A DNA stretch of 64,000 nucleotides from Dugong dugon (taxonomy: Eukaryota > Chordata > Mammalia > Sirenia > Dugongidae). Both the position numbers and the translations under genes were made by a program. The notes below the pieces were generated by a model that saw only the letters and a list, made by a program, of their open reading frames with translations, searched no databases and was not told where the DNA came from. Location: the NCBI GenBank assembly GCA_030035585.1, contig CM057465.1, positions 28,600,001 through 28,664,000 on the forward strand, written 5' to 3'. Positions 10,424-22,194 of this stretch are shown in pieces; position 1 is the stretch's first letter, and every line of letters begins with the position of its first letter.

Positions 10424-10568
10424 TGTGTTGCTGTAGACTCCAACTCATAGCAACCCTGCAGGACAGAGTAGAGCTGCCCCATAAGGCTTCCGAGGAGCAG
10501 CTGGTGGATTTGAACTGCCGACCCTTTGGTTAGCAGCAAGCTCTTAACCACTGTGCCACTAGGGCTCC
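10424..10568 (-). mobile_element. AfroSINE, short form
   Basis: Reverse copy with aactcatagcaaccctgcag, gatttgaactgccgac and a final actagggctcc. Confidence 0.9.
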
Positions 10569-10665
10569 AGATGTAAACTAGATTATGGAAAACCTTGATA
10601 CTAGGTTAATATTTACGATTTAATCACCAAACAATAAGAGCCACTGGAAATTTTAAAGCTGCATA

Positions 10666-10875
10666 AAAAAACAAACACAAACCCACTGCAGTGGGGTTGA
10701 TTCCAACTCATAGCGACCCTATAGAACAGAAGAACTGCCTGATAGGGTTTCCAAGGCTGTAAATCTTTACAGAAGCAGACTGCCACATCTTTCTCCCATG
10801 GAGTAGCTGGTGGGTTCAAACCGTAGGCCTTGTGGTTAGCAGCTGAGTGCTTAACCACTGCAGCACTAGGACTCC
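10666..10875 (-). mobile_element. AfroSINE, long form, with 14-bp target duplication
   Basis: Flanked by TTTAAAGCTGCATA at 10652-10665 and 10876-10889. Carries the long-form segment (gtaaatctttacagaagc). Confidence 0.93.
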
Positions 10876-10921
10876 TTTAAAGCTGCATACATGTGTATAA
10901 TTTTGATAATCTGCTGCAACA

Positions 10922-11110
10922 TTTGTGAACATGAGGAGAGACTGGAAGTAGGGAGTCCATTTAGGACTAGAGTAGTTATAATTTAAAATGAATAGAATAG
11001 TATAGATACAAAAGACATTTTAAGAGAAGAGTTGGTAGGACTTGGTGAGGGCCAAAGGATAGGAAAAACAAGAAGTTGAGGAAGCAAAGAGTTAAGAATG
11101 ACTTTAAGGT
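10922..11110. mobile_element. L2-like ancient repeat fragment
   Basis: Its order (gagactggaagtaggg, ttggtaggacttggtgag, gacttta-aggttt) matches the end of the long element at 27.2-28.2 kb. Confidence 0.4.
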
Positions 11111-11431
11111 TTAAGGTAATAACAGTTCTATATTTTCCATCCTCAAGATTCACTTTGTATTCTTAACCAGTTATCGCAACAAGTGTGGGTTTTCATCTTC
11201 CTGGCCAGTGGGTTCATAATCTACACTGCCCAAATGATCTGTTCATCACATTCTAAATGGTTATATAGAATTTTATTAGGCAGCATTCGCTTGTTAGCAG
11301 CTAACGAAGCTCAATTTAAGCTCAAGCAAAAAAAGGACAATTTTTAGAAAGAGATTAGGGTATCTCATAGCATCCCAGGTCAGGGATGGACTTGAGGTTT
11401 GAGCACTGTGAGGAACTCATGAATCCTATTT
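11111..11431. other. TRHDE: intron, nothing recognised
   Basis: No repeat or coding signature is supported. Confidence 0.5.
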
Positions 11432-11436
11432 CAGGT

Positions 11437-11879
11437 TGTATTAGTTTCCTAGGGCTGTTGTAGCAAATTGTCATAAACTGGGTGGCTTAAGACAATAGAA
11501 ATTTGTTGTCTCACCGTTCTGGAGACTGGAAGTCTAAAATCAAGGTTTCTGCAGGGCCATGCTCCCTCTGAAGGCTCTAGGGAAAAATCTTTCCTTGCCT
11601 TTTCCAACTTCTGTTGTTTCCCAGTAATCCTTGTCCTTTCAGTGATTCCTATAAATATATCACTCTAGCCTCTACATTATTCCCTGCATGTGTGTCTCTG
11701 TCTCTTCTCTTTTTTTAAGGACACTAATTGTATTGGATTAGGACCCACCCAACTCCATTATGGCCTCATCTTAACTAATTACATGTGCAGAGACCCTATT
11801 TCTAAATAAGGTCACATTCACAGATGCTATGGGTAGGACTTGAATATATCTTTTTGGGGACACAATTCAACCCCCAACA
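11437..11879 (-). mobile_element. MLT1-type solo LTR with 5-bp target duplication
   Basis: It starts tgtattagtttcctagggct and ends gacacaattcaacccccaaca. Flanked by CAGGT at 11432-11436 and 11880-11884. Full LTR length, no internal sequence next to it. Confidence 0.85.
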
Positions 11880-11884
11880 CAGGT

Positions 11885-12539
11885 CCTTGTAAATGCTTCT
11901 TCTGTTTCATTTTTTCTCTCTTACTGTGGATATTCTTCCTCTGTTTTTTGGTTCACATGATGGAATACTCTGCCCAGATTACCAGATTTTAGATATTGCT
12001 ATGCATATTACAAGAGAGAAGGTGACTTATAAATTCCAATTCATAGGAAGTGTATTGATTGCCTTTGTTTGAGCCCACTGATATCTCTGGTTGCTGCGTT
12101 TAGAAAGTACACATGGGTGTTGCTAAAAGCGAGAGTTTCTAAAGAAGGAATGCAGGCAGAAAACACCACATGTGCCCAAAGCATACATTTTAGGGGGAAA
12201 GTGCACACGACATGCACATGCATATAAGACACATTTCTGATGCACGGGTTTTACTGAAGATATTCTGTATATTCATTTAAAAAAATGGGATTACTATTCT
12301 GTGTGGTTTCCTATTGAGAACAAAACTTAGGTCTCATATTAACAAGAGAAGTAGGTTAGTGTATTCTAGCATATATTTCAGTTTACAAAAAAATCCATGC
12401 TATAAAAAGGAGTCTTATTGTCATTAGCCATTCTGTTTTGATTGTATTTCACATAAATGACCCATTGAGAAAGAAAAAAGCGATAACAAAAGTGTTGGTT
12501 TGCAATCTATTTAGGAATAGAAGCAGAGACTTCCTGACT
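11885..12539. other. TRHDE: intron, nothing recognised
   Basis: AT-rich, with no supported repeat. The minus-strand open frame near 12.0-12.2 kb has no recognisable product. Confidence 0.5.
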
Positions 12540-12785
12540 ACCCCAGGAAGAGTTAGTCATCCTCCTCCTCTCCACTCTTAAAATACTTTCCGCACTTATC
12601 TCTCATAGCCGTTACACAGCTGTTCATAGTCCTTTGCTGCTGGCCTCTTTGTCCATCTAGGCTGTGAACACTTTGAAGCAGGTACCTTGTCTTACTTATC
12701 ATCGTTGTACGCTCAGTAGTTCATATTGTGTGTAGAAAATGGTAGGTACTTAGTGAAAGTCCGTTGAATGTCTGAATGAGTGAAT
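12540..12785 (+). mobile_element. L2 LINE 3' fragment
   Basis: L2 3'-end blocks: gactaccccaggaagagt, catctaggctgtgaacact, ggtaccttgtcttactta, and a degraded gaaaatggtaggtactta. Confidence 0.6.
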
Positions 12786-12843
12786 TCTTTTCAGAGAGGT
12801 CACAATGCCAGGGTCTTCTAATACTTTTTGGTTAGTCAATATG

Positions 12844-13006
12844 TTTTTGTTGTTGTTAGGTGCCTTCGAGTCAGTTCCAACTCATAGTGATCCTATAGGA
12901 CAGAGTACAACTGCCCCATAGGGTTTCCAGGGAGCGGCTGGTGGATTTGGACAGCAGACCTTTTGGTTAGCAGCTGAGCTGTTAACCACTACACCACCAG
13001 GGCTCC
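12844..13006 (-). mobile_element. AfroSINE, short form, gttgttaggtgcc tail
   Basis: It begins gttgttgttaggtgcc, the same tail as the RTE 3' end at 14510, and ends accaccagggctcc. Confidence 0.9.
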
Positions 13007-14497
13007 ACAGTTAGAATGTAGGGCATGAAAATTCATGACAAGTAATTCTGACCAATACTGAAATACCAATAGCAAGTGTTGTAATACAGATACCATCACT
13101 TTTAAGTAACTCTTCAGGAAGATGTGGGTGAAAAGAGTTGTTAAAGAGACTACTGAGGAGCAAAAGTTTTACTGCCAAATATAGGGAACTGAATCTGGCA
13201 GTCTAGGCTCTGGAAGATTCAGTGCCAGGGAGGAGAAATGAGAGTTTTTTTTAAACTGAAAGATTAGGAATTGTTTCTGTCCTCTTAGGAAAGCAAAGTC
13301 TTGGAGTGTTTTGTTGATTGGTTGGTGATAGCTGGGGTTGTCAGCTAGACGGGCCTAAGCTGGCTGGCGGTGGTCTACTGTGATGTGGGTGCCTGCCCTG
13401 GGGTCATGGTGTCCAGTTTGCCTCTGCTGTGTGAGAGATGTACCTGAGTCAGGATTGGGTCACTAAGATCAGCATTGCTATCAGCAGGCTAGATTACTAG
13501 GTCAGGGTTTAATGGGGTCAAGGAGTTTGAGAACTTAAAAAGTAAAAAAAATATAATTGATAAACCTCAAGAGATTTATTTGTGTGGTGGAAACAGAACA
13601 GGTAGGTTCTGTTAGGGAGTGAGTGTAAGGTGAAGAAATGGATGCAATGATTGTAGACTATGTCTTCAAGAGTGTGCTAGTCAAGTGTAGAACCTAGTGC
13701 AAGTGATTTTTAGATCATGGGAGAACTGAATTTATAAGAAGAGGTTTCCAGATAGTAGCTAAGGGTCACCTAATGTTTAATGGTGGGTCTCAGTAGGAGA
13801 AATACCCAGCACTATCTTGTGCATTTCTGCAAGTTTTATGAACCCAGAAATAGGAATAGAGAAAGCAAATGCAGAGAGAATCAACCTGGGGGACTGACAA
13901 GGCACATATAGCCAGTGGTCAACAGTGCAAGATATCTAGAGTGACAGCAAAAGCATTGTTGAGGTCATTGGCCATGGTGTCTGGAGGAGCTAGGAGACAA
14001 GCAAATTCACAACAGGAGCCCACAGGTAGGCAAGTGAAAAATGGATTGGGAGGGCTCGAAGAATATTAGTCACCAGGAGACTAAAATAGGTTCACCAAGT
14101 AGAGTGATGAAGTGGATGAGGCAGAAAGATGGTCTGTGATAGAGAGGAAGGTTTCAGATTTCTAGGTAAGCTGGAGGAATTTTAAGCCTGTTACTGCAAA
14201 GTTGGGTGGATAAAGGGGAATGAAGATAGAATCATGGAGTGTACAGAGGTAAGGTAACAGTGATGCCAGATTGGAACAGATATTAATAACATTAAGGGGA
14301 GAATCCTTGAGAATGTTAATGAGCCAGGCTTCAGACTAATTGAAGAAGTGTAAGACCTGGAGGCCTGGATGGGAAAAGGAGTTGTGAAGGCAAGAATTCC
14401 AAAAAAGGAGAATGTTTTTCATGGAAGTGGAGGAATAGTGGTATAAAAGCAGCAGTAGTGGGAGCTGTGAATGTACTCATCCCTCTCTCTGGCTCTG
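13007..14497. other. TRHDE: intron, old sequence without a firm identity
   Basis: Purine-rich, G-rich text at 13.6-14.4 kb resembles the L2-like family in tone, but I cannot align blocks with confidence. A slightly GC-richer segment lies at 13320-13480. Confidence 0.4.
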
Positions 14498-14509
14498 AGG
14501 GTGGATGAG

Positions 14510-15148
14510 TTGTTGTTAGGTGCCAACTCATAGCAACCTTATGTACAACAGAACGAAACACTGCCTGGTCCTGCCTCATCCTCAGAATTGTGCTGGAGCC
14601 CACTGTTGCAGCCACTGTGTCAATCTGTTTCGTTGAGGGCCTTCCTCTTTTTCACTGACCCTCTACTTTACCAAGCATGAGGTCCTTCTCCAGGGTCTGG
14701 TCCCTCCTGATGACATGTCCAAAGTACTTGAGGTGAATTTTCACCATCCTCGCTTCTAAGGAGCATTCTGGTTGTACTTCTTCCTAGACAGATTTGTTTG
14801 TTCTTCTGGCAGTCCATTATAGATTCAGTATTCTTCGCCAACCTCATAATTCAAAGGCATCAATTCTTCTTCAGCCTTTCTTATTCATTGTCTAGCTTTT
14901 GCACGTATATGAGGCGATTGAAAATACCATGGCTTGGGTCAGGCACACTTTAGTCCTCAAAGTGACATGTTTGCTATTTAATACTTTAAAGAGTTCTGTT
15001 GCGGCAGATTTTCCCAGTGCAATACATTGTTTGATTTCTTGACTGCTGCTTCCATGCGTGTTGATTGTGGATCCAAGTAGAATGAAATTCTTGGCAACTT
15101 CAATATTTTCGCTGTTTATCATGATGTTGCTTATCGGTCCAGTCGTCT
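14510..15148 (-). mobile_element. RTE (BovB-like) LINE, 5' truncated, with 12-bp target duplication
   Basis: Flanked by AGGGTGGATGAG at 14498-14509 and 15149-15160. The minus strand encodes the end of the reverse transcriptase: ENIEVAKNFILLGSTI and SSSQEIKQCIALGKSAATEL, as in BovB/RTE proteins. The 3' end, at low coordinates, reads ttgttgttaggtgcc on the + strand. Only the last ~640 bp of the element are present. Confidence 0.9.
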
Positions 15149-15160
15149 AGGGTGGATGAG

Positions 15161-15833
15161 AGCTGATTTAAATGGGCATGAGTAAGTGAGCAGAAGCAGA
15201 AGTCAGAGGTTTGTACAAAGGATAGGTGCATTGATAATAAAGATTACTTACATGGGGTGGAATGGTAGACTGGAGGGACATGTTAACCAAAGAAGAGGGG
15301 AGGACTGAGTAGGCAAAATTTACTTAATGGAGGAGGTTATAGAACTATCTAGCCCCAAGGTTTCCATTGGGATATTGGTGTAATGGAGTGTGCCTCAGCA
15401 AATCTCCGTCTCCTGGTGGCTGGCCTGGGCTGATGATGGATTCAGTGATGAACGACAATGGGTTTTGTTATATAATCCCAATTTATCAGTAGACCTGAGG
15501 TTTGTGTACATATTGAAGAGGTTAATAGAAACTAAGGGAAAAAAGCTTGAAGTAAAAAAAACCAAACACACCTACCTACAAAACAGAACAGTTCAGTCAG
15601 TGTAGAGTGTTCATGGTTGTAGTATGTTTATACATGATAATGTGTGCGATAGGTTGCATTGCGCATAGCTAGGTTTTTTTCTCAGTTTGTAGAGAGGAAG
15701 GCGATGATTCTAGCTGTGATCCTCTCTCCCATAGTCTTCCAGCTAGGGTTTTGGGTGGCTACAGAGGAGACCAGTACAGTTGTGTTTTAGATATGGTCCC
15801 AGCATGTCTAGAGTAAAGGAATAACATTTAACC
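15161..15833. other. TRHDE: intron, nothing recognised
   Basis: No supported repeat. The open frame at 15.39-15.60 kb has no recognisable product. Confidence 0.45.
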
Positions 15834-15848
15834 TAATCATCAAAAAAA

Positions 15849-16049
15849 GGAGCCCTGTTGGCACAGCACAGTGGTTAAGTACTTGGCTGCTACCCAAAAG
15901 GTTGGCGGTTCAAATCCATCAGCAGCTCCATGGGAGAAAGATGAGGCAGTCCATTTCCATAAAAGATTACTGCCTCGGAAACCATATGAGGCAGTTCTAC
16001 TCTGTCTTATAGGATCTCTCTAGTTGAAATCGACTTGATAACAATGGAT
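15849..16049 (+). mobile_element. AfroSINE, long form, with imperfect target duplication
   Basis: Flanks TAATCATCAAAAAA (from 15834) and TAATCATCTAAAAA (from 16050). The head contains an extra cagcaca. Confidence 0.88.
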
Positions 16050-16234
16050 TAATCATCTAAAAAGGTTTGATTTTCTTTCTTTTGCTTCTTCCTTTCCTTG
16101 TGACTTCAGATTTATTATTATTATTTTTTGCCTTCCCTTTCCTTTCCTTTTTCCTTCAAGTTCTTTAGGATTTTTACTTTGAAGGACTGTTTTGACCAAC
16201 TTTTTATTTACCTCTAAGAAAGATAGCCCTTGGA

Positions 16235-16302
16235 ACTCAGTTCTACTAAGTAACACATGGGGTTGCCATTGTTTGGAATCCACTCGATGGCAGCGGGTTA
16301 AG
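16235..16302 (+). mobile_element. AfroSINE or RTE 3' tail fragment
   Basis: Only agttctactaagtaacaca and ccactcgatggcagcgggtt remain. The acacatggggttgcc form fits the third SINE subtype seen at 38.2 and 48.9 kb. Confidence 0.7.
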
Positions 16303-16309
16303 AGAAGTA

Positions 16310-16490
16310 GTTAAATGTTGAGAAAGGAAGTGATGAGAGATAAGGTTGATTATTTATGCAGGGTCCAGATCATGAAGGGATTTGTATGTCATGTTAAGGA
16401 GCTTGGATTTTATCTTTTAAGTAGAGAAAAACCATTAAAAGACTTTGAGCCTGGGAGGGATTCATATCATATCCAGAGCTTTCTGTAGAA
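16310..16490. mobile_element. L2-like ancient repeat fragment
   Basis: gggtccagatcatgaaggga, aggagcttggattttatc and ggagggattcatatcatat form the same block order as the family at 27.2-28.2 kb. Confidence 0.45.
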
Positions 16491-17824
16491 GCATAGGGAT
16501 AATAGACAATGTCTTATCACCTTTGCCCAAAGACTCTTAGTTCCTTTTCTCCATTATTTACCTGACCAAGATATGTTGTCCTGTTTGGTTAATACTACCA
16601 TGCTGGTCTTGCTCCAGGGTTAAGGAGGGTCAAGGAACAGGCATTAAGTGGACCTGTGAACAAGGAAGTGGAGTTGTTATATCACAGCTGACATGAAAAC
16701 ATAGTCAAACTTTTGCATCTGATCTCAGATGCAAAATGCTACAGCCCAGAGAAAAATCTCTGGATAACCATGCTATAAAACACATAATAAGACAAAATCA
16801 TGTTATAAAGATTGATGTTATTCACATTCAAATGATTCTTACAGGATTTGATATCAGATTTCATAGAGACTAACCAGTATATTTGGTTGAGATGTTAATA
16901 TTCCTGAGGATGAAATTTTCTGGAAACAAAGAGAAAAATTACTTGCTGAAGAATCAAGCAAATAACTTCCCAGAAGGCCTTTGTATTTAGATAGATAAAT
17001 AAAGCTGCATATTCAGTATGGAAGAAGACATCAGAATTACTAATAGTACTTCCTGTCCTCAGCCGTTGCCACTTACTAATGTTTCTCTGTGTCCTTATCA
17101 GACCAGATGGCAGGATGGAAACGTGCTGGGTCTGTGAGATTCTGCTGTTCCCTGATTAGTTTTAATCTGAGGAGGAACTGGTGAAAGCCTAAAACCAATC
17201 GTTATCAATGTTTACTGTTTCCATGAAATTGAAAACTATGTATTTCTTACCATATATCTTAAAACCATAGAGAACCATTCATTCATTCATAAATATAAAT
17301 TGAGCAACTGTAACCAATGATAAACTGAGATATTTCAAATATTCTGACATAATTAGGAAGATTAAAGAGATACAGCCTGGACAGAATTCATAAATTGTTC
17401 ACATAGATATAGGACTTTGAATGATAGGAAGAGGAAAAATTCTGATTACCCTTAATCAGCCAACTAATAGATACCAGTGTCTTCTCTGGATTTAGCACCA
17501 TGTTAAATACTATAATCAACATGAAAATATAGATTTTGTTTTCAAGGGGTTTAGGAACTAGTTGATGACATGATAAACACATTACCACTCATTGGATTGT
17601 ACAAGGCACTGTATAAAGGCAAATTCAGTGGGATGCTAGATGTCAAAGAAGAACAAAGAAGGAGATCAATGAGAGCAGGTATAATTATTGGAAAGTATTG
17701 GATCTTGAGGGATGGGTGAATATGAGTAGATGGAAGGCAAATTAGAGAACCTTCTTTGTGAGAGGAAGAAGGTGTCCCCGGAAGGGATGACCATGAGGTT
17801 TTCTTCAGAGAGTGAGAAGATTAG
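16491..17824. other. TRHDE: intron, mostly unassigned
   Basis: Contains a short palindrome at 16711-16736 and an attcattcattcat run near 17280. Part of 17.48-17.65 kb looks L2-like (ggcactgtataaaggc), but weakly. Confidence 0.4.
16711..16736. repeat. 26-bp near-perfect palindrome
   Basis: The 12-bp arm TTTTGCATCTGA is followed by TC and then its exact reverse complement. It could form a short hairpin. No function is evident. Confidence 0.9.
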
Positions 17825-17985
17825 TGTCAGGGAATATTATTATCCCAATTTTCTAGATGAGGAAAGTGTGGCACTGAGAGAGTGGGTATGTAACTTGCCT
17901 GTGATTATGTGGTTCATGAGTGACAGAGGCAGGATTCAGTTGCAGGAAGTTGAGCTCCAGAGCTTGTACTCTTAACCACACTGGG
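17825..17985 (-). mobile_element. MIR SINE
   Basis: attattatcccaattttcta, tgaggaaagtgtggcactga, cagaggcaggattcagtt and gagcttgtactcttaacca run in reverse MIR order. Confidence 0.75.
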
Positions 17986-18306
17986 TCCAGAAGAAGATGC
18001 AGGATGGAGAGTCATAAGAAATCATGTTGGACAGGTAGAGTGGGTCAGAAAGACAAATTTATATTGGGAGTGGGAGGAAATGAGGATTGTAGAAGCACAA
18101 GGGAATAATGTGATTAAAATATGGTTTAAGAAATATTAATCTCTAAGCAATGTGTCAAAATAATTTGGAGAGGAGAAAGCATGGAATCTTGAAAGCCCAA
18201 CATAAGGTCATGATTTAGCATGAATAATAAGGTTTAGGTCTGGTAAAGGCAAATTCATTGACTGTCCATAGCTTTTTTCATATGAAAATGAAACATTTTT
18301 TAACAG
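17986..18306. other. TRHDE: intron, L2-like tone, no firm call
   Basis: agggaataatgtgattaaaa resembles the L2-like family but is short. Nothing else is seen. Confidence 0.35.
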
Positions 18307-18362
18307 GTTGTTGTTAGGTGCCATCATGTTGACTTCGACTCATAGCGACCCGTAGTTCCATC
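18307..18362 (-). mobile_element. RTE/AfroSINE tail fragment
   Basis: gttgttgttaggtgccatca and gactcatagcgacc only; the shared RTE-SINE tail without a body. Confidence 0.75.
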
Positions 18363-18469
18363 AGATGCTATGGTTCAACTAATGAGCTGAGATTAAAGAA
18401 GAAAAAAAAAAAAAAAAGGTATAACAAGGAAGAATTATCCTACTACAAGAGCTTAACTACTCTTCTAGG

Positions 18470-18664
18470 CAAAGTTTTAAGTTTCACCTCCTCCTTGAAG
18501 CCTTGCTGATTTGTCCCAGCTGACTTCTTTTTCTTTTTAACCATAATTTTTTCTTTTCAATCATAATTCTCTTTGGATCATTGTCCTAGTAAGCTCATTT
18601 TGTAGTTATCTGTACATTTTTTCTCACTTAATAGATTGCAAGCTCTGTGAGGACAAGAGCTGTT
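18470..18664 (+). mobile_element. L2 LINE 3' fragment, split by two SINEs
   Basis: L2 blocks caagctctgtgaggacaaga and ttcacctcctccttgaagcc. It resumes after the SINEs at 18988-19046 with gtacatagcacagttccttg and agtagatattcaaagc. Confidence 0.65.
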
Positions 18665-18720
18665 ACAAGCTATGAATATATCCTGGGAAACTCCCAGAAA
18701 TGATATATACAGTATATACA

Positions 18721-18814
18721 CCAGGCACTCCTTGGAAACCTTATAGGGCAGTTTTACTCTGTCCTATAGGGTTGCTATGAGTTGGAATCGACTCAATGGT
18801 AACAGGTTTTGGTT
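18721..18814 (+). mobile_element. AfroSINE, 5' truncated
   Basis: Starts at ccaggcactccttggaaacc and ends gactcaatggtaacaggttt. The insertion lies inside the L2 copy. Confidence 0.88.
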
Positions 18815-18830
18815 TTATTCACCTCTTGGT

Positions 18831-18971
18831 GGTGCAGTGGTTAAGAGCTTGGCTGCTAACCAAAAAGTCAGCAGTTTGAATCTACCAGCTGCTCCTTGGA
18901 AACCCTATGGGGCAGTTCTGCTCTGTCCTGTAGAGTCACTATGAGTCAGAATCGACTCAACAGCAATGAAT
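18831..18971 (+). mobile_element. AfroSINE, short form, with 16-bp target duplication
   Basis: Flanked by TTATTCACCTCTTGGT at 18815-18830 and 18972-18987. The 3' tail is cut short (caacagcaatgaa). Confidence 0.92.
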
Positions 18972-19049
18972 TTATTCACCTCTTGGTACATAGCACAGTT
19001 CCTTGCCCATAGCAGTCACTCAGTAGATATTCAAAGCATTTATGGATGA

Positions 19050-19867
19050 TATAAGATGCATTCTGAAGGAAAAAAATCGGTCTTGATGACTGTCTTAATT
19101 TTAGTGATGAAGGAAAAAAAGTAAATCAAAGAAAACCTCAAGATTTCAGGTCTGCTTGACTGAGAGGATGGCACGTTAGTACTGTTCCCTGACTTTAGAC
19201 ATTTTTTTCTTTTTGCTTTCTTTCCCCTACTTTCTTACTTTCTCCCACTACTCTTGTCTGTAAAGCTCCAGGTTTAGGTGGAGGGCTAGCCAGAGTGAGA
19301 TATTTCATTTTTTTTCTTCCTTTCCAACTTCACACAACACAATCCTGCCATATCAGCGAAAAAAAATGAAGACATATGGAGTTTTTTGTTTTTTTTTTAA
19401 TGTGGTAAATTTATAGTATATGTCTCTGATCAAATGTAAATCTTTTAAATGGCAAGTCAGGGTGAAAGTTGGTTTATCTCTACATATACCTAGAATTAAT
19501 GCAGAAGTATTTCTCAGCACTTCATGTAGGAAAAGAATAATCATTTGAAACCAGATCACTTTGCCTAAATAAGGGAGTAGTCTTTTTTTTTTTTTTTAAT
19601 GTATATTCATTAGGCAATGAGAAATTACATCAGAAGGGCCTTTGTGTGAACGTAAGAGATGCTTATGGTGGAGACAAAGAAGTATCCTTGTACTTTACCT
19701 TTCTCTAGGAAGAGGTAATGAGAATTGCTAAGTATACGTCTGTGAAATAGTTCTGTGTAAAAGAATCTACTCAGAATGTAGGGATTCTATTAAATGTGAG
19801 TTTTCTAGGAGGCCATAGCGGGGTCAAGCATAGGCTGGTCAGAAGTTAGTGGAAATAGCATTGGTAT
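19050..19867. other. TRHDE: intron, nothing recognised
   Basis: T-runs near 19390 and 19583. No repeat family is supported. Confidence 0.45.
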
Positions 19868-20085
19868 TCGGCAGGCTGGGGTTGGACTTTGGATTCTACC
19901 GTTTACTAGCCTTGTGACTTGGGGCAGATTTTTTAAATGGCACCTCAGTCTTCTTTTATATAGAATGAGGATAACAATATCTACTTCGTAATGCTGTTGA
20001 AAAACTTAAAAGAGACAATGGAAGTGAAGTACCCATCAAAGTGCCTGACATATAAGGGTGCTCAATGCATGGCAGCTATATAGAT
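19868..20085 (+). mobile_element. MIR SINE
   Basis: tttactagccttgtgacttg, cacctcagtcttcttttata, gaatgaggataacaatatct and aaagtgcctgacatataagg are in MIR order. Confidence 0.78.
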
Positions 20086-20544
20086 AACAGTAAGTTTATG
20101 TCTTGTTACTGAGCAGGATAGGACTGTACATGGAGTGGTAGGGGAGAAACAGCACAGAAGGTTAAGTAGGAACCTTTGTGAGAGCAGCTTAAAAGATGGA
20201 GTTTGCAAAGGATAAGGAGACATTGTTTAGGAGAGGACGACAAGAAGCATGGTTGTTTCATCTAGACATCCCAGCATAATGCCACTGTGGAAACTGTTGC
20301 AAAAATTTGTAGTGTTTATTATTCCTGTGATTACTGATGTTGCACAAGTGATTTACAATCTCATTATTAGAGAAAGTAAGATGGGTTTGAGGGATGTTTC
20401 CCTGTGGTTCTGTCATGTCTGGGAAGATGGGATCTTCTTAGGTTCATGGAGAATTGCTCTCAGAAAGATACTAGGGAGAGAAAGCTGAAGAGATGGAGAT
20501 GAGTAAAAAGTTGAACTGGCAAATGTGTGATATATATTTTTACA
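20086..20544. other. TRHDE: intron, nothing recognised
   Basis: The open frame at 20.25-20.49 kb has no recognisable product. No supported repeat. Confidence 0.4.
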
Positions 20545-21375
20545 ACAAAAGAAGAAGAAGAATAGCCGCTGAGGCTACTTATGTACAACCAAACACCTCA
20601 TGAGATTTGGTTTCTTGATTTGGAGATTTAGGGTCATGATTTCACAGGGAATCCCAATTAATTGGCTTAGAATCATTTTTAGTACTTCTGTTTTACCTCC
20701 TAGTTTGTTGCATCATGCTTGGGTCTTAAAACCTTGCAAGTGGCTATCCAAGGTACAATAATTGGTCTCTATTCACTTGGAACAACAGAGGAAAGAGAGT
20801 CAGGCATAGGAGGAGGAAATGGAATGTGTGTCTAATTGCCTCCATGAACAACTGCCTCCTTTGCTATGAGACCAGAACAGGATGGTACCCAGCTACCATT
20901 ACTGAATATTTTGATCAAAGATTCTGTAGAAGAATTCCGATCAAAAGGGGTACAGTGTGGAAGAGAATTTTAAGTTTTCATGGAATCCAGATTTTATGGA
21001 GCCATTGAGGCTGGATGAACCCCCAAAACTATTGCCCTAAGATAATCTTTCAGCCTTAAACCAAAAATATCCCTTGAAGTCTTCTTTAAACCAAATAGCA
21101 GTTTAGCTTAATTAATTAAGAATAATTTCCTTGAGCATTGTGCTATTATCAAATTGATAATAGCAACTCAAAAGGTTAGATAGGAAGTTTAGGGGACAGT
21201 GAATTTATGTTAATAGGGGAGGAACAATTTGGAAAAGGAAGGTGAGAATGGCTGCACAACCTGAAGAATGCAATCAGTGTCATTGAATTGTACATGTAGA
21301 AATTGTTGAATTAGTGTATGTTTTGCTGTGTATATTTTCAACAACAAAAATAAAGGAAAAAAAGAAAATATATGA
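20545..21375 (+). mobile_element. afrotherian L1 3' UTR fragment
   Basis: It contains aaccaaaaatatcccttgaa, gcagtttagcttaattaat, atgcaatcagtgtcattgaa, and ends ttcaacaacaaaaataaagg with an A-rich tail. The reverse of its last part is found at 7787-8020 and again near 30.7 kb. No coding part remains. Confidence 0.7.
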
Positions 21376-21410
21376 AGATTAAACTAGTGACACAAAGATG
21401 TCTATGAAAG

Positions 21411-21582
21411 GCAAAAACAAACCAAACCCAACCCTTTGCCATGGAGTCAATTCTGACTCAGCGACCCTATAGGACAGAGAAGAACTGCCCCATCGAATTT
21501 CAAAGGAGTGCCTGATGGATTCGAACTGCTGACCTTTTGGTTAGCAGCTGTAGCTCTTAACCTACTACACCAGCAGGCTTTC
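21411..21582 (-). mobile_element. AfroSINE, short form, with 10-bp target duplication
   Basis: Flanked by TCTATGAAAG (21401-21410) and TCTGTGAAAG (21583-21592). The A-rich end aaacaaaccaaacccaa lies on the left. Confidence 0.9.
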
Positions 21583-21738
21583 TCTGTGAAAGACAGCCAT
21601 ATATAAAATAGTTGAATTGTACCCTGCTAGTTGTCAGGCTATGATTAAAGATGGAGTGGAGGGAAAGGGAATAGCAGGTTAAAAAGATGGAAAAGAGGAT
21701 ATTTTCTACACTGTTGGAGCTTCACAAAAATCATTCAT

Positions 21739-22010
21739 TCATTCATCAAATAATGACTAATACTTATGTATCATTCATCAAATAATGGCCAATACTTGTT
21801 TTATCGATCATTATTATCAATTATCTTATTTAAATTCATAACAATTTTATGAGCAAGTTTCTATGACAATATTTTAAAATATTTTATGGATGAAGAAACA
21901 GAGGCTCAGAAATGGAATACTTTGCCCCTTGTAACATCGTGTTAAATGCTGGAGCTGGGACTGAAGCTCAGATGGTTTGACTGCTGAGCCATACTCCTCT
22001 TTGTAACATT
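21739..22010 (-). mobile_element. MIR SINE with an internal 32-bp duplication
   Basis: Reverse MIR blocks: ggatgaagaaacagaggctc, tggagctgggactgaagctc. The first part holds two copies of a 32-bp unit beginning tcattcatcaaataatg, at 21739 and 21771. Confidence 0.7.
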
Positions 22011-22194
22011 GTACTATTCCATAAGTGTTGAAATTGAATGTCTATAGGGCAGGCACAGGGGTGAGCACAACAAGAATTCTCTATCTTCATGGAGTTTATT
22101 TTGTAGCTAGATATGAGACACTTCTCAGAGTGTGTATTTTGGGCATTCTAACTATAGATCTATCAGAGAAGGGATCCTTCCAACACTTTCTGGA

